Source of the DNA: Candidatus Dormiibacterota bacterium
GTDB lineage: Bacteria; Vulcanimicrobiota; Vulcanimicrobiia; Vulcanimicrobiales; Vulcanimicrobiaceae
Reading direction: 5' to 3'
Assembly (NCBI GenBank): GCA_035532835.1
Contig: DATKQG010000038.1
Span: forward strand, 19,144-83,143
Length of the DNA: 64,000 nucleotides
The notes beneath the pieces were generated by a model. It was given only the letters and a program-made list of their open reading frames with translations, searched no databases and was not told the origin of the DNA. Below, piece by piece: positions 1 to 8,337 of this stretch; within the stretch, counting starts at the first letter, position 1, and the number at the start of each line of letters is the position of its first letter. A program made the translations under genes and the position numbers.

Positions 1-867
1 TTCTTGCTCACCTTCGCGGCGGTCAGCCGCGCGCTCCGTACGCCCGACGACTACGCGCGGCTGGCGCGCGAGTTCGTGGCCGATGCGCTGGCCCAAAACG
101 TCGTCTACGGCGAACTCTTCATCTCGCCGTCCGTGTGGCGATTCTTCCACCCGGAGCTCGATCTGCGCGACGCCGTCGCGGCCGTCGCTCAGGAATTGCG
201 AGCGGCGCGGGCGCACGGCGCGGCGTTCGCGTTGATCGCCGACGTGACGCGCAACTTCGGCGTGAAGAGTGCGGGCCAAACCATGCAACTCGCGGCAACG
301 CTCGGCGATCTCGACGTCATCGGGATCGGCTTGGGCGGTGACGAGGCGCGCTTTCCGGCGGAACTCTTCGCCGACGTCTTCGCTCAGGCGCGCGCGCTGG
401 GCTTACATACGGTCGCACATGCGGGCGAAGCGGCGGGCGCGCACAGCGTTCGGGCCGCGGTCGAGATTTTGGGCGCCGAGCGCATCGGGCACGGCGTGCG
501 CGCCATCGAGGATTCGGCGGTCGTCGAACTGCTGTGCGAGCGGAGGATCCCGTTGGAAATTTGCCCCACCTCGAACGCCTTGACCGGTGCGGTCGAGCGC
601 GATGCGGAGCACCCGCTCGCGGAACTGGACCGCCAGGGGGCCCACATCACCATCGACGCCGACGATCCGACGCTTTTCGAAACCTCGATCTCGCGTGAAT
701 ACGCTATGGTGGCGCGGAGCCTGGGCGTACCGGCCCTGCGGCGCTTCATCGCACAGGCGGTCGACGCAACCTTTCTGGCCGATGCGGATAAGCATGCCTT
801 GCGGGAGCGCGTTCGCACGGAACTCGGCCCCGTGCGCGAGAAGTTGGAGCAGAATGTCCGGACATAG
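1..867 (+). CDS. add: Adenosine deaminase, C-terminal part (5' end outside window)
   Basis: This is the C-terminal 288 codons of an adenosine/AMP-type deaminase, which hydrolyses adenosine to inosine plus ammonia in cytosolic purine salvage. The frame is open to base 1, so the true start lies upstream. Visible family signatures are HAGE (metal/substrate region), the ERIGHG segment, CPTSN, and a DADDP near the C-terminus, where the family usually has (N/T)TDDP. The TIM-barrel zinc site would use the HAGE-adjacent His and this Asp pair. The stop overlaps the start of the next gene by 14 bases, which suggests cotranscription. The family is clear. Whether the substrate is adenosine or a related aminopurine cannot be told from this part. 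Confidence 0.88.
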   Translation, partial: FLLTFAAVSRALRTPDDYARLAREFVADALAQNVVYGELFISPSVWRFFHPELDLRDAVAAVAQELRAARAHGAAFALIADVTRNFGVKSAGQTMQLAATLGDLDVIGIGLGGDEARFPAELFADVFAQARALGLHTVAHAGEAAGAHSVRAAVEILGAERIGHGVRAIEDSAVVELLCERRIPLEICPTSNALTGAVERDAEHPLAELDRQGAHITIDADDPTLFETSISREYAMVARSLGVPALRRFIAQAVDATFLADADKHALRERVRTELGPVREKLEQNVRT

Positions 868-1519
868 TCATTTCGCCGAATCGATCGAGGAGTATCTCGA
901 AGCCGTCTACCGGCTCGAGCGCGAGGGGCCCGGGGTTACGACCTCCGGCCTGGCCTCAGCGCTGGGCGTTGCGCCCGCCTCGGTTTCGGGCATGCTCAAG
1001 AAACTCGGCAAGGACGGCTTCGTCGAACACGTCGCGCGCGGCGAGGTCGCACTGACGCGCAAGGGGCTTGAGGTTGCCGTGCGCGTGCTGCGCCGCCATC
1101 GGATTGCGGAGTGTTTGCTGACCGACGTCCTGGGCATGCCGTGGGATGAAGTGCACGAAGAGGCCTGCATGCTCGAACATGCCATCTCCGACCGGGTCGA
1201 AGCGCAATTGATGAAGCTGCTCAAAGACCCGAAGACGTGCCCGCATGGCCAGCCGATTCCGCCGAAAGACTTGAGCGATCCGGAGCGCCTCGGCGAGCCG
1301 CTCGCGCAAGTCTCCGATGGAGCGCGCGTGCGCGTTGTTTCCGTGACCGAAGAGCTGCCTGAAATGCTGCGCTATCTCGGCGAGATCGGCATTCGTCCGG
1401 GCGTCGATTTGCACATCGCGCACAAGGCCCCGCTCGGCGGGCCGATCACGATTGAAATCGACGGCGCGCGCCACGCCATCTCGCTCGAATTAGCCAGCAT
1501 GATCGCGGTGAAGGCATGA
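854..1519 (+). CDS. DtxR/MntR-family metal-dependent transcriptional regulator
   Basis: A 221-residue metalloregulator. The N-terminal winged helix covers about residues 1-65 (SIEEYLEAVYRL, then SVSGMLKKLGKDGFV as recognition helix and turn). The metal-binding/dimerisation domain follows (HEEACMLEHAISDRVEAQL, with Glu, Cys/Glu and His ligands). A C-terminal SH3-like FeoA-type domain covers about 145-221 (RPGVDLHIAHKAPLGGPI). Members repress metal uptake genes when bound to Fe(II) or Mn(II). The ATG was chosen because homologous sequence begins here; it lies inside the end of add. It overlaps the following rhomboid gene by 4 bases. Mn versus Fe specificity is not resolved. An NRAMP transporter at the far edge of the window is a conceivable target type, but no operator link is seen. 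Confidence 0.88.
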   Translation: MSGHSHFAESIEEYLEAVYRLEREGPGVTTSGLASALGVAPASVSGMLKKLGKDGFVEHVARGEVALTRKGLEVAVRVLRRHRIAECLLTDVLGMPWDEVHEEACMLEHAISDRVEAQLMKLLKDPKTCPHGQPIPPKDLSDPERLGEPLAQVSDGARVRVVSVTEELPEMLRYLGEIGIRPGVDLHIAHKAPLGGPITIEIDGARHAISLELASMIAVKA

Positions 1520-2172
1520 TGACGCGTATTCTGGTGCTGCTCAACGTGCTCGCGTTCTTCTGGGAACTCTCGGTTGCCGGGCCGGGCCTGCTCTCGGGCG
1601 GCGGCAACATCATGGCGGTGTTGCAGGCGGGGTCGCTTTTCCCCGCGGCGGTATTGCAAGACGGCCAGTGGTGGCGCATCGTCACCGGTGCGTTTTTACA
1701 CGGCAGCCTCTTGCACATCGGCGTGAACATGATCTCGCTGTGGATCCTCGGGCGCTTCATCGAAGCGGCGATCGGCCGCGTGCGCATGCTTGTCGTCTAT
1801 CTCGTCGCGTTGGTTGCCTCGGGGTTGTGCGTCGTGTATTTCAGCCCGCCGCTGGTTCCGACGGTCGGCGCGAGCGGCGCGATCTTCGGCCTCTTCGGAG
1901 CGCTCTTCGCAATCGGGTTCAAGCTCGGTCCGCGCGGCATGGAACTGGTGAAGGCGAACATCGGGATCTTAGTACTGAATCTCATCATTACGTTTACGGT
2001 GCCGTCGATTTCGTGGCAGGCGCACGTGGGGGGCTTGATTTCCGGCTTTATCGTGACGGCGCTCATCTACTTCCCGCCCAAACCCATTCGCGCGCGGGTG
2101 GTCGATGCGAATACCGGCGCGTATCTGGAATCTGAAGTCCAGTCACCGGGCGAGCGGCCGCACTCGCTGTAA
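1516..2172 (+). CDS. Rhomboid-family intramembrane serine protease
   Basis: A 218-residue polytopic membrane protein. About six hydrophobic segments are visible. The catalytic serine lies in GASGAIFG at about residue 118, and the catalytic histidine in SWQAHVGGLISGF at about 170. The HIGVNM segment supplies the conserved His and Asn of the oxyanion region. Rhomboids cleave transmembrane segments of client proteins in the lipid bilayer. The start ATG overlaps the regulator stop (ATGATGA), and the stop TAA shares a base with the dinG start, so the gene sits within one transcription unit. The substrate is unknown. The family call is secure because the GxSG and His motifs are both present in the right order. 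Confidence 0.9.
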   Translation: MMTRILVLLNVLAFFWELSVAGPGLLSGGGNIMAVLQAGSLFPAAVLQDGQWWRIVTGAFLHGSLLHIGVNMISLWILGRFIEAAIGRVRMLVVYLVALVASGLCVVYFSPPLVPTVGASGAIFGLFGALFAIGFKLGPRGMELVKANIGILVLNLIITFTVPSISWQAHVGGLISGFIVTALIYFPPKPIRARVVDANTGAYLESEVQSPGERPHSL

Positions 2173-4070
2173 TGCCCGCAACCATCGAGAGCGTCTTCGC
2201 GCCGGGAGGGCCGATCGCGACCGCATTGCCGGGCTTCGAGGCGCGCCTCGGGCAGGTGCAAATGGCGCAGCTCGTCGAGCGCGGCATCCTCGAAGGCATG
2301 CACACGATCGTCGAAGCCGGCACGGGCGTCGGCAAATCGCTGGCCTACCTCGTGCCGGCGATCCGCAGCGGCAAAAAAGTCGTGCTCTCTACCGGCACGA
2401 TTGCGCTGCAAGAACAACTCGTCCATAAGGACATTCCGCTCGTGCGCGAGGCTCTGGGCATCCCCTTGCGCGTCACGCTCCTCAAGGGGCGCAGCCATTA
2501 TCTCTGCCGGCAGAAGTTCGAACGCATGCGCGCCGATCGATTGGTCGCGCCGTCCCGTTCGATGCAAGAGATCTGGGAGTGGGCGGGGCGCACCCAAAAC
2601 GGCGATCGCGCGGAACTGCCGTTCCTGCCCACCGGCGATGAGTGGGAGCAACTCGATGCGGATGCCGACGATTGCGTCGGCGAGTTCTGCGAGCGCTTTC
2701 GCGAGTGTCATTTCTTTAAGAAGCGCGACGAGGCGAAGTACGCCGATCTCGTCGTCGTCAACCACGCGCTGTTTTTTCTCGATCTCGCGATGGGCGGTGG
2801 GCTGCTGCCGCCATACGATGTCGCGGTGCTGGACGAAGCGCATCAAGCCGAGCGTTGGGCGACCGATGCGCTCACCGCGACGCTCTCGCGCAGCTCGCTC
2901 ACCCGCATGCTGCGCAAGATGCACCGCACCTATCACTTGCCGGCGATGTTCGATAGCGAGTTTGACGATGGGTTGCGCGGCCTCGAATCGGCGCTGGCGA
3001 GCGTCCCGGGCGAGCGCTATCCCCTGCGTGCGAACGAGTCTGCATGGCCGGCGCTCGAACGCTTGCGCGAAACGCTCTACAAGCTCGAGAACTGGGTCTA
3101 TGCCAACTGGCACGACGCGCTCAAGAAGAAGCCGGAGAACGATGCGGAGGCGGAGCGACGGCGCGATCTCGCCTTGCGCGGCGTCCTCGCCCACGAAGCG
3201 ACGATCGACCGAGCGCACGCGCCCGAAGAAGAAGCGATCGCGTGGGTCGAGCGCGGCGACGGCGACGCCCGCTACGAAGTCAACAGCGCGCCGTACGATG
3301 TCGCGGATTTTCTGCGCGCGTCGCTCTTTGCGCGCACGCAAAGCGTTGTGCTGACCAGCGCCACGATTTCGATTGCGGGCGGCTCGTTCGATTTCCTCAA
3401 ACGCTCGCTCGGCATCGACGACGCGCAAGAATTCGTCGCCCCTTCGCCGTTCGATTACGCAAAGCAGGCGCGGCTCTACATCGCGCCAGCCCAGCTCAAC
3501 CCGAAATCGCACGATTTTTCGCGCCGCGCCGCGCCGATCGTCGAAGAGTGCCTCGACCGCACGCGCGGCCGCGCGTTCGTGCTCTTTACCTCGTACGCAC
3601 GCTTGCGTGAAGTCTACGCGCTCGTACGCGAACGCGTGCCGTTCCCCATCAAGCTGCAGGGCGAAATGCCGCGCGCGCATCTGCTCGACTGGTTCCGCAG
3701 AACGCCCAACGCCGTACTCTTCGCCACCGGCACCTTCTGGGAAGGCATCGATGTGGTCGGTGAGGCGCTCTCGTGCGTCATCATCGATCGCCTGCCGTTC
3801 CCTTCGCCTACGGAGCCGCTCGTCGCGGCGCGCATCAAGGCGCTGGAAGGCCGGGGCCTCGACGGGTTCGAGCACTATATGATTCCGGCCGCTACGGTGC
3901 GTCTCAAACAGGGCTTTGGACGATTGATTCGCAGCATGAACGACCGTGGCGTGGTGGCACTCCTCGATGGACGTGCCGCATCGACGCGCTACGGCGCCAC
4001 CATTCTGGCCGCGTTGCCGCCGGCGACGCGGATCGAACACCTCGATCAACTAACGGAGTTTTTTGCATGA
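2172..4070 (+). CDS. dinG: DinG/XPD-family ATP-dependent DNA helicase
   Basis: A 632-residue superfamily 2 helicase. The Walker A motif is EAGTGVGKS near residue 50, and the DEAH box is VLDEAHQAE near 220. Four cysteines between them (YLC, DDC, EFC, REC; about residues 112-178) match the spacing of the XPD/DinG 4Fe-4S cluster. The C-terminal half has the helicase motif TGTFWEGIDVVG and RLPFPSPTEP, ending with a Q-x-x-GRLIR-type motif (KQGFGRLIRS). No N-terminal exonuclease domain is present, unlike the Firmicute DinG form. DinG enzymes unwind 5'-to-3' and resolve R-loops and G-quadruplexes. The start overlaps the previous stop by one base. The downstream nuclease gene starts inside its stop codon (ATGA). 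Confidence 0.9.
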   Translation: MPATIESVFAPGGPIATALPGFEARLGQVQMAQLVERGILEGMHTIVEAGTGVGKSLAYLVPAIRSGKKVVLSTGTIALQEQLVHKDIPLVREALGIPLRVTLLKGRSHYLCRQKFERMRADRLVAPSRSMQEIWEWAGRTQNGDRAELPFLPTGDEWEQLDADADDCVGEFCERFRECHFFKKRDEAKYADLVVVNHALFFLDLAMGGGLLPPYDVAVLDEAHQAERWATDALTATLSRSSLTRMLRKMHRTYHLPAMFDSEFDDGLRGLESALASVPGERYPLRANESAWPALERLRETLYKLENWVYANWHDALKKKPENDAEAERRRDLALRGVLAHEATIDRAHAPEEEAIAWVERGDGDARYEVNSAPYDVADFLRASLFARTQSVVLTSATISIAGGSFDFLKRSLGIDDAQEFVAPSPFDYAKQARLYIAPAQLNPKSHDFSRRAAPIVEECLDRTRGRAFVLFTSYARLREVYALVRERVPFPIKLQGEMPRAHLLDWFRRTPNAVLFATGTFWEGIDVVGEALSCVIIDRLPFPSPTEPLVAARIKALEGRGLDGFEHYMIPAATVRLKQGFGRLIRSMNDRGVVALLDGRAASTRYGATILAALPPATRIEHLDQLTEFFA

Positions 4071-5113
4071 TCCATCGTTCGATCGGTGCGCGCGCGCAGG
4101 TGATCGCGCTCACCCTCGCATTGATTGCAGCGGTGTCTCTGAGCCCGGCGGCCGCATTAGCCTGGGGCACGGCCGGCCACACCCTCATCAGCCGCCTCGC
4201 CGCGGAGAAGCTGCCCGCGTCGCTCCCCGCCTTCGTCCGCTCGCCCGCCGCAATCGCGGAAATTGCCGCCCTCGGCCCCGAGGAAGATAACATCAAGGGC
4301 GCCGGTGAGTCATGGGATGCCGATCACGATGCCGGCCACTTTCTGGATGTCGGCGACGACGGCAGCGTCGCGGGGGTCGTGCGTTTGAACGCGCTACCCG
4401 ATAGCATGGCGGCGTTCGCCGATGCGCTGGCCAACGCGCGCACGACGCCGTATCGCGTCGGCTACGTGCCGTACACGATCATGGATGGATTCGAGCGGGT
4501 GCGCAAAGATTTCGCATATTGGCGCGTCGATGCATACATGGCACAACATGCGCATACGGCATCTGCGCGGCAGCGATTCTCCGCCGCGCGAGCGCTGCGC
4601 GAGACGCTGACGTTGCGCGATCTCGGCGATTGGGGCCACTTCGTCGCCGACGGCAGCCAACCGTTGCACATCACGATTCACTACAACGGCTGGGGCCGTT
4701 ATCCGAATCCGCACGGCTATACGCGCAAGCACATCCATTCGTACTTCGAGAGCACGTTCGTGGATCGCTATGCGAAAGCGGGAGCGGTCGCCGCGCGAAT
4801 TCCGGCGTATTCGGCTGGAGCGCCGGGGCATCTGCTCTCGCAAGGCGAGATCGCGGCGATGGTCGGAAACTATTTGCAAGGTACCGCGAGCGCGGTCGAT
4901 CCGCTCTACGCGCTCTACGGTAGCGGCGATTTTCAGCGCGGGTCGGCGCGCGCCGTAGCGTTTACCGACGAACAACTCGCGCGCGGCGCCACGATGTATC
5001 GCAATCTGATCGCGCTCGCGTGGCAGAACAGCCTCTACGAGAGCGTCGATTATCCGCCGATCCCCGTCCGAGATATCCTCGCCGGACGCGTCACCCCGTC
5101 GCGACCGATCTAG
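4067..5113 (+). CDS. Secreted S1/P1-nuclease-like zinc phosphoesterase
   Basis: A 348-residue exported protein. The N-terminal signal peptide (about residues 1-33, ending AAALA) leaves a mature protein beginning WGTAGH. The N-terminal Trp of S1/P1 nucleases is itself a zinc ligand. Further expected ligands are His in GHTLIS, Asp/His in ESWDADHDAGHFLD, and His in DWGHFVADGSQPLH and RKHIHSYFE. S1/P1 enzymes cut single-stranded nucleic acids and remove 3'-phosphates, using three zinc ions. The ATG overlaps the dinG stop, so the two are probably translationally coupled. Some bacterial family members are phospholipase C-like, so the substrate remains open. Confidence 0.85.
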   Translation: MIHRSIGARAQVIALTLALIAAVSLSPAAALAWGTAGHTLISRLAAEKLPASLPAFVRSPAAIAEIAALGPEEDNIKGAGESWDADHDAGHFLDVGDDGSVAGVVRLNALPDSMAAFADALANARTTPYRVGYVPYTIMDGFERVRKDFAYWRVDAYMAQHAHTASARQRFSAARALRETLTLRDLGDWGHFVADGSQPLHITIHYNGWGRYPNPHGYTRKHIHSYFESTFVDRYAKAGAVAARIPAYSAGAPGHLLSQGEIAAMVGNYLQGTASAVDPLYALYGSGDFQRGSARAVAFTDEQLARGATMYRNLIALAWQNSLYESVDYPPIPVRDILAGRVTPSRPI

Positions 5114-5125
5114 ACGCACCCGTCC

Positions 5126-5165
5126 AAAAAAAGCCGGGGCGGCGATGGCCGCTCCGGCTTTTTTT
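5126..5165. terminator. Bidirectional intrinsic terminator
   Basis: A GC-rich stem (GCCGGGGCGGC pairing with GGCCGCTCCGGC, small loop GAT) is flanked by seven A residues on the left and seven T residues on the right. It lies 12 bases after the nuclease stop and 22 bases before the end of the convergent acs gene. The A and T runs make it functional in both directions. Confidence 0.9.
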
Positions 5166-5187
5166 GTTGCGTTGAGTGACGTTGCCG

Positions 5188-7140
5188 CTACTCTTCGCCG
5201 CTTTCCAATTTAGCGCGGTCTTGGAGTTCTTTGACGACCGCCGAATCGGCGAGCGTGGTGGTGTCGCCGAGCGTTCGGCCTTCGGCGATATCGCGCAGCA
5301 GACGGCGCATGATTTTGCCGCTACGCGTCTTGGGGAGCTCTTGTGTGAACGTGATGTACTTCGGGCGGGTGAATTTGCCGAGCTTCTCGCCCACGAACTC
5401 TCGTAGCTCGTCGGCTAGTTCGGGCGACCCCGGATTCGATCCGCGTAGCGAAACGAACGCGTAGATCGCTTGCCCGGTCATCTCGTCGAGTTTTCCGCAC
5501 ACGGCGGCTTCGGCTACTTTGGGATGACCTACCAGAGCGCTTTCGATCTCCGTGGTGGAGATGCGATGCCCGCTCACGTTCATCACGTCGTCGATGCGGC
5601 CCATGAACCAGAAGTTGCCTTCGGCATCGCGATTGCAGCCGTCACCGGCCAGATACATTCCCGGGAACTTCGACCAATACGTCTGCACGTAACGCTCGTC
5701 GTCGCCCCAGATGCCGCGCAGCATCCCGGGCCACGGACGTTTGAGAACGATATATCCGCCGCCGCCGAGCGGCACCGATTCGCCCTGATCGTTCACGATA
5801 TCGGCGCTGATGCCCGGTAATGGTTGTGTCGCGCTTCCCGGCATGGTGGTGGTGATTCCGGGGAGCGGCGAGATCATGATGCCGCCGGTTTCGGTTTGCC
5901 ACCACGTATCGACGACCGGCGTGCGGCCTCCGCCGATCGTGTCGCGATACCACATCCATGCCGCGGGATTAATGGGTTCGCCGACGGATCCGAGCAAGCG
6001 TAGCGACGAAAGGTCGTGCTTCTTCGGGTACGCGTCGCCCCATTTCATGAAGCTGCGAATCGCCGTGGGAGCGGTGTAGAGAATCGAGACCTTATAACGC
6101 TCGATAATCGCCCACAACCGATCCTTATCGGGGAAATCGGGTGTGCCTTCGTAGATGACGCTGGTCGCGCCGTTGGCCAACGGTCCGTATACGATGTAGG
6201 TATGCCCGGTCACCCAGCCGATATCCGCAGCACACCAGTAGATATCGTTTTCGGGCTTCAGATCGAAGACGAGGCTATGCGTCGCCACCGCCTGCGTGAG
6301 GTAACCGCCGGTCGTGTGTTTGATGCCTTTGGGTTTGGCCGTCGTGCCGCTCGTGTAGAGCAAGAAGAGCAAGTCCTCGGCATTCATGCGCTCTGGCTCG
6401 CACGTGGTCGACAAGCCGTCGACGAGGTCGCTCCACCAATGGTCGCGCCCGTCCTTCATCTCGACCGCATCACCGACGCGCTTGGCAACGATGCAGTGCT
6501 TGATCGAAGGCGTCTGCGCCATCGCGATATCGCAGTTGGCTTTGAGCGGCACCTTGTTGCCGCGTCGCCATCCGAAATCGGCGGTGATGAGCGCGACGCA
6601 CTCGGCGTCGTTCACGCGGTCGATGATGGAATCCGGCGAGAAACCGCCGAAGATCACCGAGTGCGCGGCTCCGATGCGCGCGCAAGCCAGAATCGCCACC
6701 GGCAGTTCCGGAATCATCGGCATGTAGATGGCGACGCGATCGCCCTTCTTGATGCCGAGCTTGCGCAGGCCGTTTGCGAAGCGGCAGACGTCGTCGAGCA
6801 ACTGCTGGTACGTGATCGTCCAGCGATCGCCCGGTTCCCCTTCGTAGTAATAAGCGATTTTCGCGCCCTTGCCGGCGCGCACGTGGCGATCCAAACAATT
6901 GACGCTCGCGTTGAGTTCGCCGTCGGCGAACCAGCGCGCGAACGGCTCGTTCCACTCAAGAACCTGGTTGAACGGCTTCATCCATTCGAGTTTGCGCGCC
7001 CACGAAGCCCAGTAGGCGAGGTAATCGCGCTCGGCTTCCTCGTAGATGCCGGGCTTGGCATTGGCCTGCGCCGCGAACTCGGGCGACGGTGGGAACCGCC
7101 GCCCCTCATGAGCGAGCGCTTCGATCGCTTGCGTATTCAT
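5188..7140 (-). CDS. acs: Acetyl-CoA synthetase (AMP-forming)
   Basis: A 650-residue adenylate-forming ligase that activates acetate via acetyl-AMP to acetyl-CoA. The length is typical of Acs. The phosphate loop is YTSGTTAKPKG (about residues 263-273). The A5-type motif includes WWQTETGG. The C-terminal lid carries the catalytic lysine in PKTRSGKIMRRLLRD, the lysine controlled by acetylation in Acs enzymes. An N-terminal ACAS-type extension precedes the core. The gene is divergent from hrcA across 127 bases containing a CIRCE operator and ends at the shared terminator. Propionyl-CoA synthetase is the main alternative. The length and overall sequence favour acetate. Confidence 0.93.
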   Translation of the reverse strand: MNTQAIEALAHEGRRFPPSPEFAAQANAKPGIYEEAERDYLAYWASWARKLEWMKPFNQVLEWNEPFARWFADGELNASVNCLDRHVRAGKGAKIAYYYEGEPGDRWTITYQQLLDDVCRFANGLRKLGIKKGDRVAIYMPMIPELPVAILACARIGAAHSVIFGGFSPDSIIDRVNDAECVALITADFGWRRGNKVPLKANCDIAMAQTPSIKHCIVAKRVGDAVEMKDGRDHWWSDLVDGLSTTCEPERMNAEDLLFLLYTSGTTAKPKGIKHTTGGYLTQAVATHSLVFDLKPENDIYWCAADIGWVTGHTYIVYGPLANGATSVIYEGTPDFPDKDRLWAIIERYKVSILYTAPTAIRSFMKWGDAYPKKHDLSSLRLLGSVGEPINPAAWMWYRDTIGGGRTPVVDTWWQTETGGIMISPLPGITTTMPGSATQPLPGISADIVNDQGESVPLGGGGYIVLKRPWPGMLRGIWGDDERYVQTYWSKFPGMYLAGDGCNRDAEGNFWFMGRIDDVMNVSGHRISTTEIESALVGHPKVAEAAVCGKLDEMTGQAIYAFVSLRGSNPGSPELADELREFVGEKLGKFTRPKYITFTQELPKTRSGKIMRRLLRDIAEGRTLGDTTTLADSAVVKELQDRAKLESGEE

Positions 7141-7229
7141 GCCGATTTGTTACCGTCGACCCTGCGCCAAGCCTGCCGGAAAAGTCGTCCCCGGGCGGGC
7201 GGAACTCGGAGGGAGAAGTACGAAAGCAT

Positions 7230-7256
7230 TTGGCAGTCTTTGGCATGGAGTGCTAG
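7230..7256 (+). promoter_or_regulatory. CIRCE operator (HrcA binding site)
   Basis: The inverted repeat TTGGCAGTC - 9 bases - GAGTGCTAG matches the CIRCE consensus TTAGCACTC-N9-GAGTGCTAA at 15 of 18 arm positions, with exactly the canonical 9-base spacer. It lies 11 bases upstream of the hrcA start. HrcA binds CIRCE to repress heat-shock genes, so this is an autoregulatory site. It also lies 90 bases from the acs start codon on the other strand. Confidence 0.93.
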
Positions 7257-7267
7257 GATAAGGGGCT

Positions 7268-8314
7268 ATGAAGGGCGAGGGCGGTTTAGACAAGCGCAAG
7301 GCCTACATCTTGGCCACGGTGGTGTACGAGTACATCGCCACGGCCGAGCCGGTGGGCTCGAACACACTGACCCAGAAATATAACCTGGGCGTCAGTTCCG
7401 CGACCGTTCGAAACGAGCTTGCCGAGCTGGAAGCCGGGGGCTACCTGGTCCAGCCGCATACCTCCGCCGGGCGCGTGCCGTCCGATGCCGGCTACCGCAC
7501 CTACGTTGACGACTTGATGCAGCCGGAGGAGCTGGCGGGCGACGACCGCCGGCGCATCCGCGACGAATTGCGCGACGCCAGCCGCGAGCTCGACGAGATC
7601 ATCGACCACACCACGCGGTTGGTCGGCCGGCTCTCCAAGAACCTGGCGTTCGTTACGAAGCCGCAACCCGATTCGCAGGTGTTCCGCCATCTCCAATTGA
7701 TTTGGCTCTCGCCGCGCTCCGGGGTAGCGATCGTCGTGACGTCCCTCGGCGTTGCGACGCAGAGCCTGTTCGAATTGGCAACCGAAATCCACGCCGACGA
7801 CTTGACGCGGTTCTCGAACGCGTTAAACGCGCGGCTCTCCAATCGTCCGCTGCGCGACATCGGCGAGGATCATGTGGCCGCCGCCGCGAGCGAACTCGGC
7901 ATCGACGAAGAATTGCGCGGCGCCGTCACCCAAGCATTGCGCGCGGCGCGCTCGAACGAGAGTGCGACGATCACCTCGGCCGGGGCGCAGAATCTGCTCG
8001 ATCAGCCCGAGTTCCAAGATTTGCGGAAGCTCCGCTCGATTTTACGCATTGTCGAAGAGCAGAAGACGCTCTACGATTTGGTCGCAGAGGCGATCAGCTC
8101 CGAAAAACCCAGCGTCATCATCGGCCAGGAGCTGGGGCTCGACGAACTCACCGATCTCTCGGTCGTCACCGTTCCCTATCGCTTTGGAGAGCATGCCGTT
8201 GGGATGCTCTCGATTTTGGGCCCGAGGCGCATGCCGTACGGCAGACTGCTGGCCCTAGCTTCAGGTACCGCCGAAACACTCTCCGAGCGTCTCTCCGACG
8301 TCGAACTCAAATAA
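7268..8314 (+). CDS. hrcA: Heat-inducible transcription repressor HrcA
   Basis: A 348-residue repressor of class I heat-shock genes. It has an N-terminal winged helix (KAYILATVVYEYIATAEPVGSNTL, then SSATVRNELAELEAGGYLVQPHTSAGRVPSDAGYR in two consecutive stretches, about residues 6-75). A GAF-like middle and C-terminal dimerisation region follows, with the IIGQELGLDELTDLS segment near 285. The ATG follows a CIRCE site, so the gene controls itself. It is followed 23 bases later by dnaJ and then rsmE, so the operon is hrcA-dnaJ-rsmE. grpE and dnaK, which usually sit between hrcA and dnaJ, are absent here and must be elsewhere. Confidence 0.95.
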   Translation: MKGEGGLDKRKAYILATVVYEYIATAEPVGSNTLTQKYNLGVSSATVRNELAELEAGGYLVQPHTSAGRVPSDAGYRTYVDDLMQPEELAGDDRRRIRDELRDASRELDEIIDHTTRLVGRLSKNLAFVTKPQPDSQVFRHLQLIWLSPRSGVAIVVTSLGVATQSLFELATEIHADDLTRFSNALNARLSNRPLRDIGEDHVAAAASELGIDEELRGAVTQALRAARSNESATITSAGAQNLLDQPEFQDLRKLRSILRIVEEQKTLYDLVAEAISSEKPSVIIGQELGLDELTDLSVVTVPYRFGEHAVGMLSILGPRRMPYGRLLALASGTAETLSERLSDVELK

Positions 8315-8337
8315 GTAAAGGTTGATACGCTCCAAAC

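Noticed and set aside
2067..4049. A 660-codon open frame antisense to the DinG-type helicase gene
   Set aside because: It is Arg/Glu-rich with no recognisable domain and lies wholly opposite a gene with clear helicase motifs. Such long shadows are common in GC-rich DNA.
6016..7383. A 455-codon open frame antisense to acs that runs through the hrcA promoter
   Set aside because: It is a shadow of acs. It would run across the CIRCE site and into hrcA, and shows no domain.
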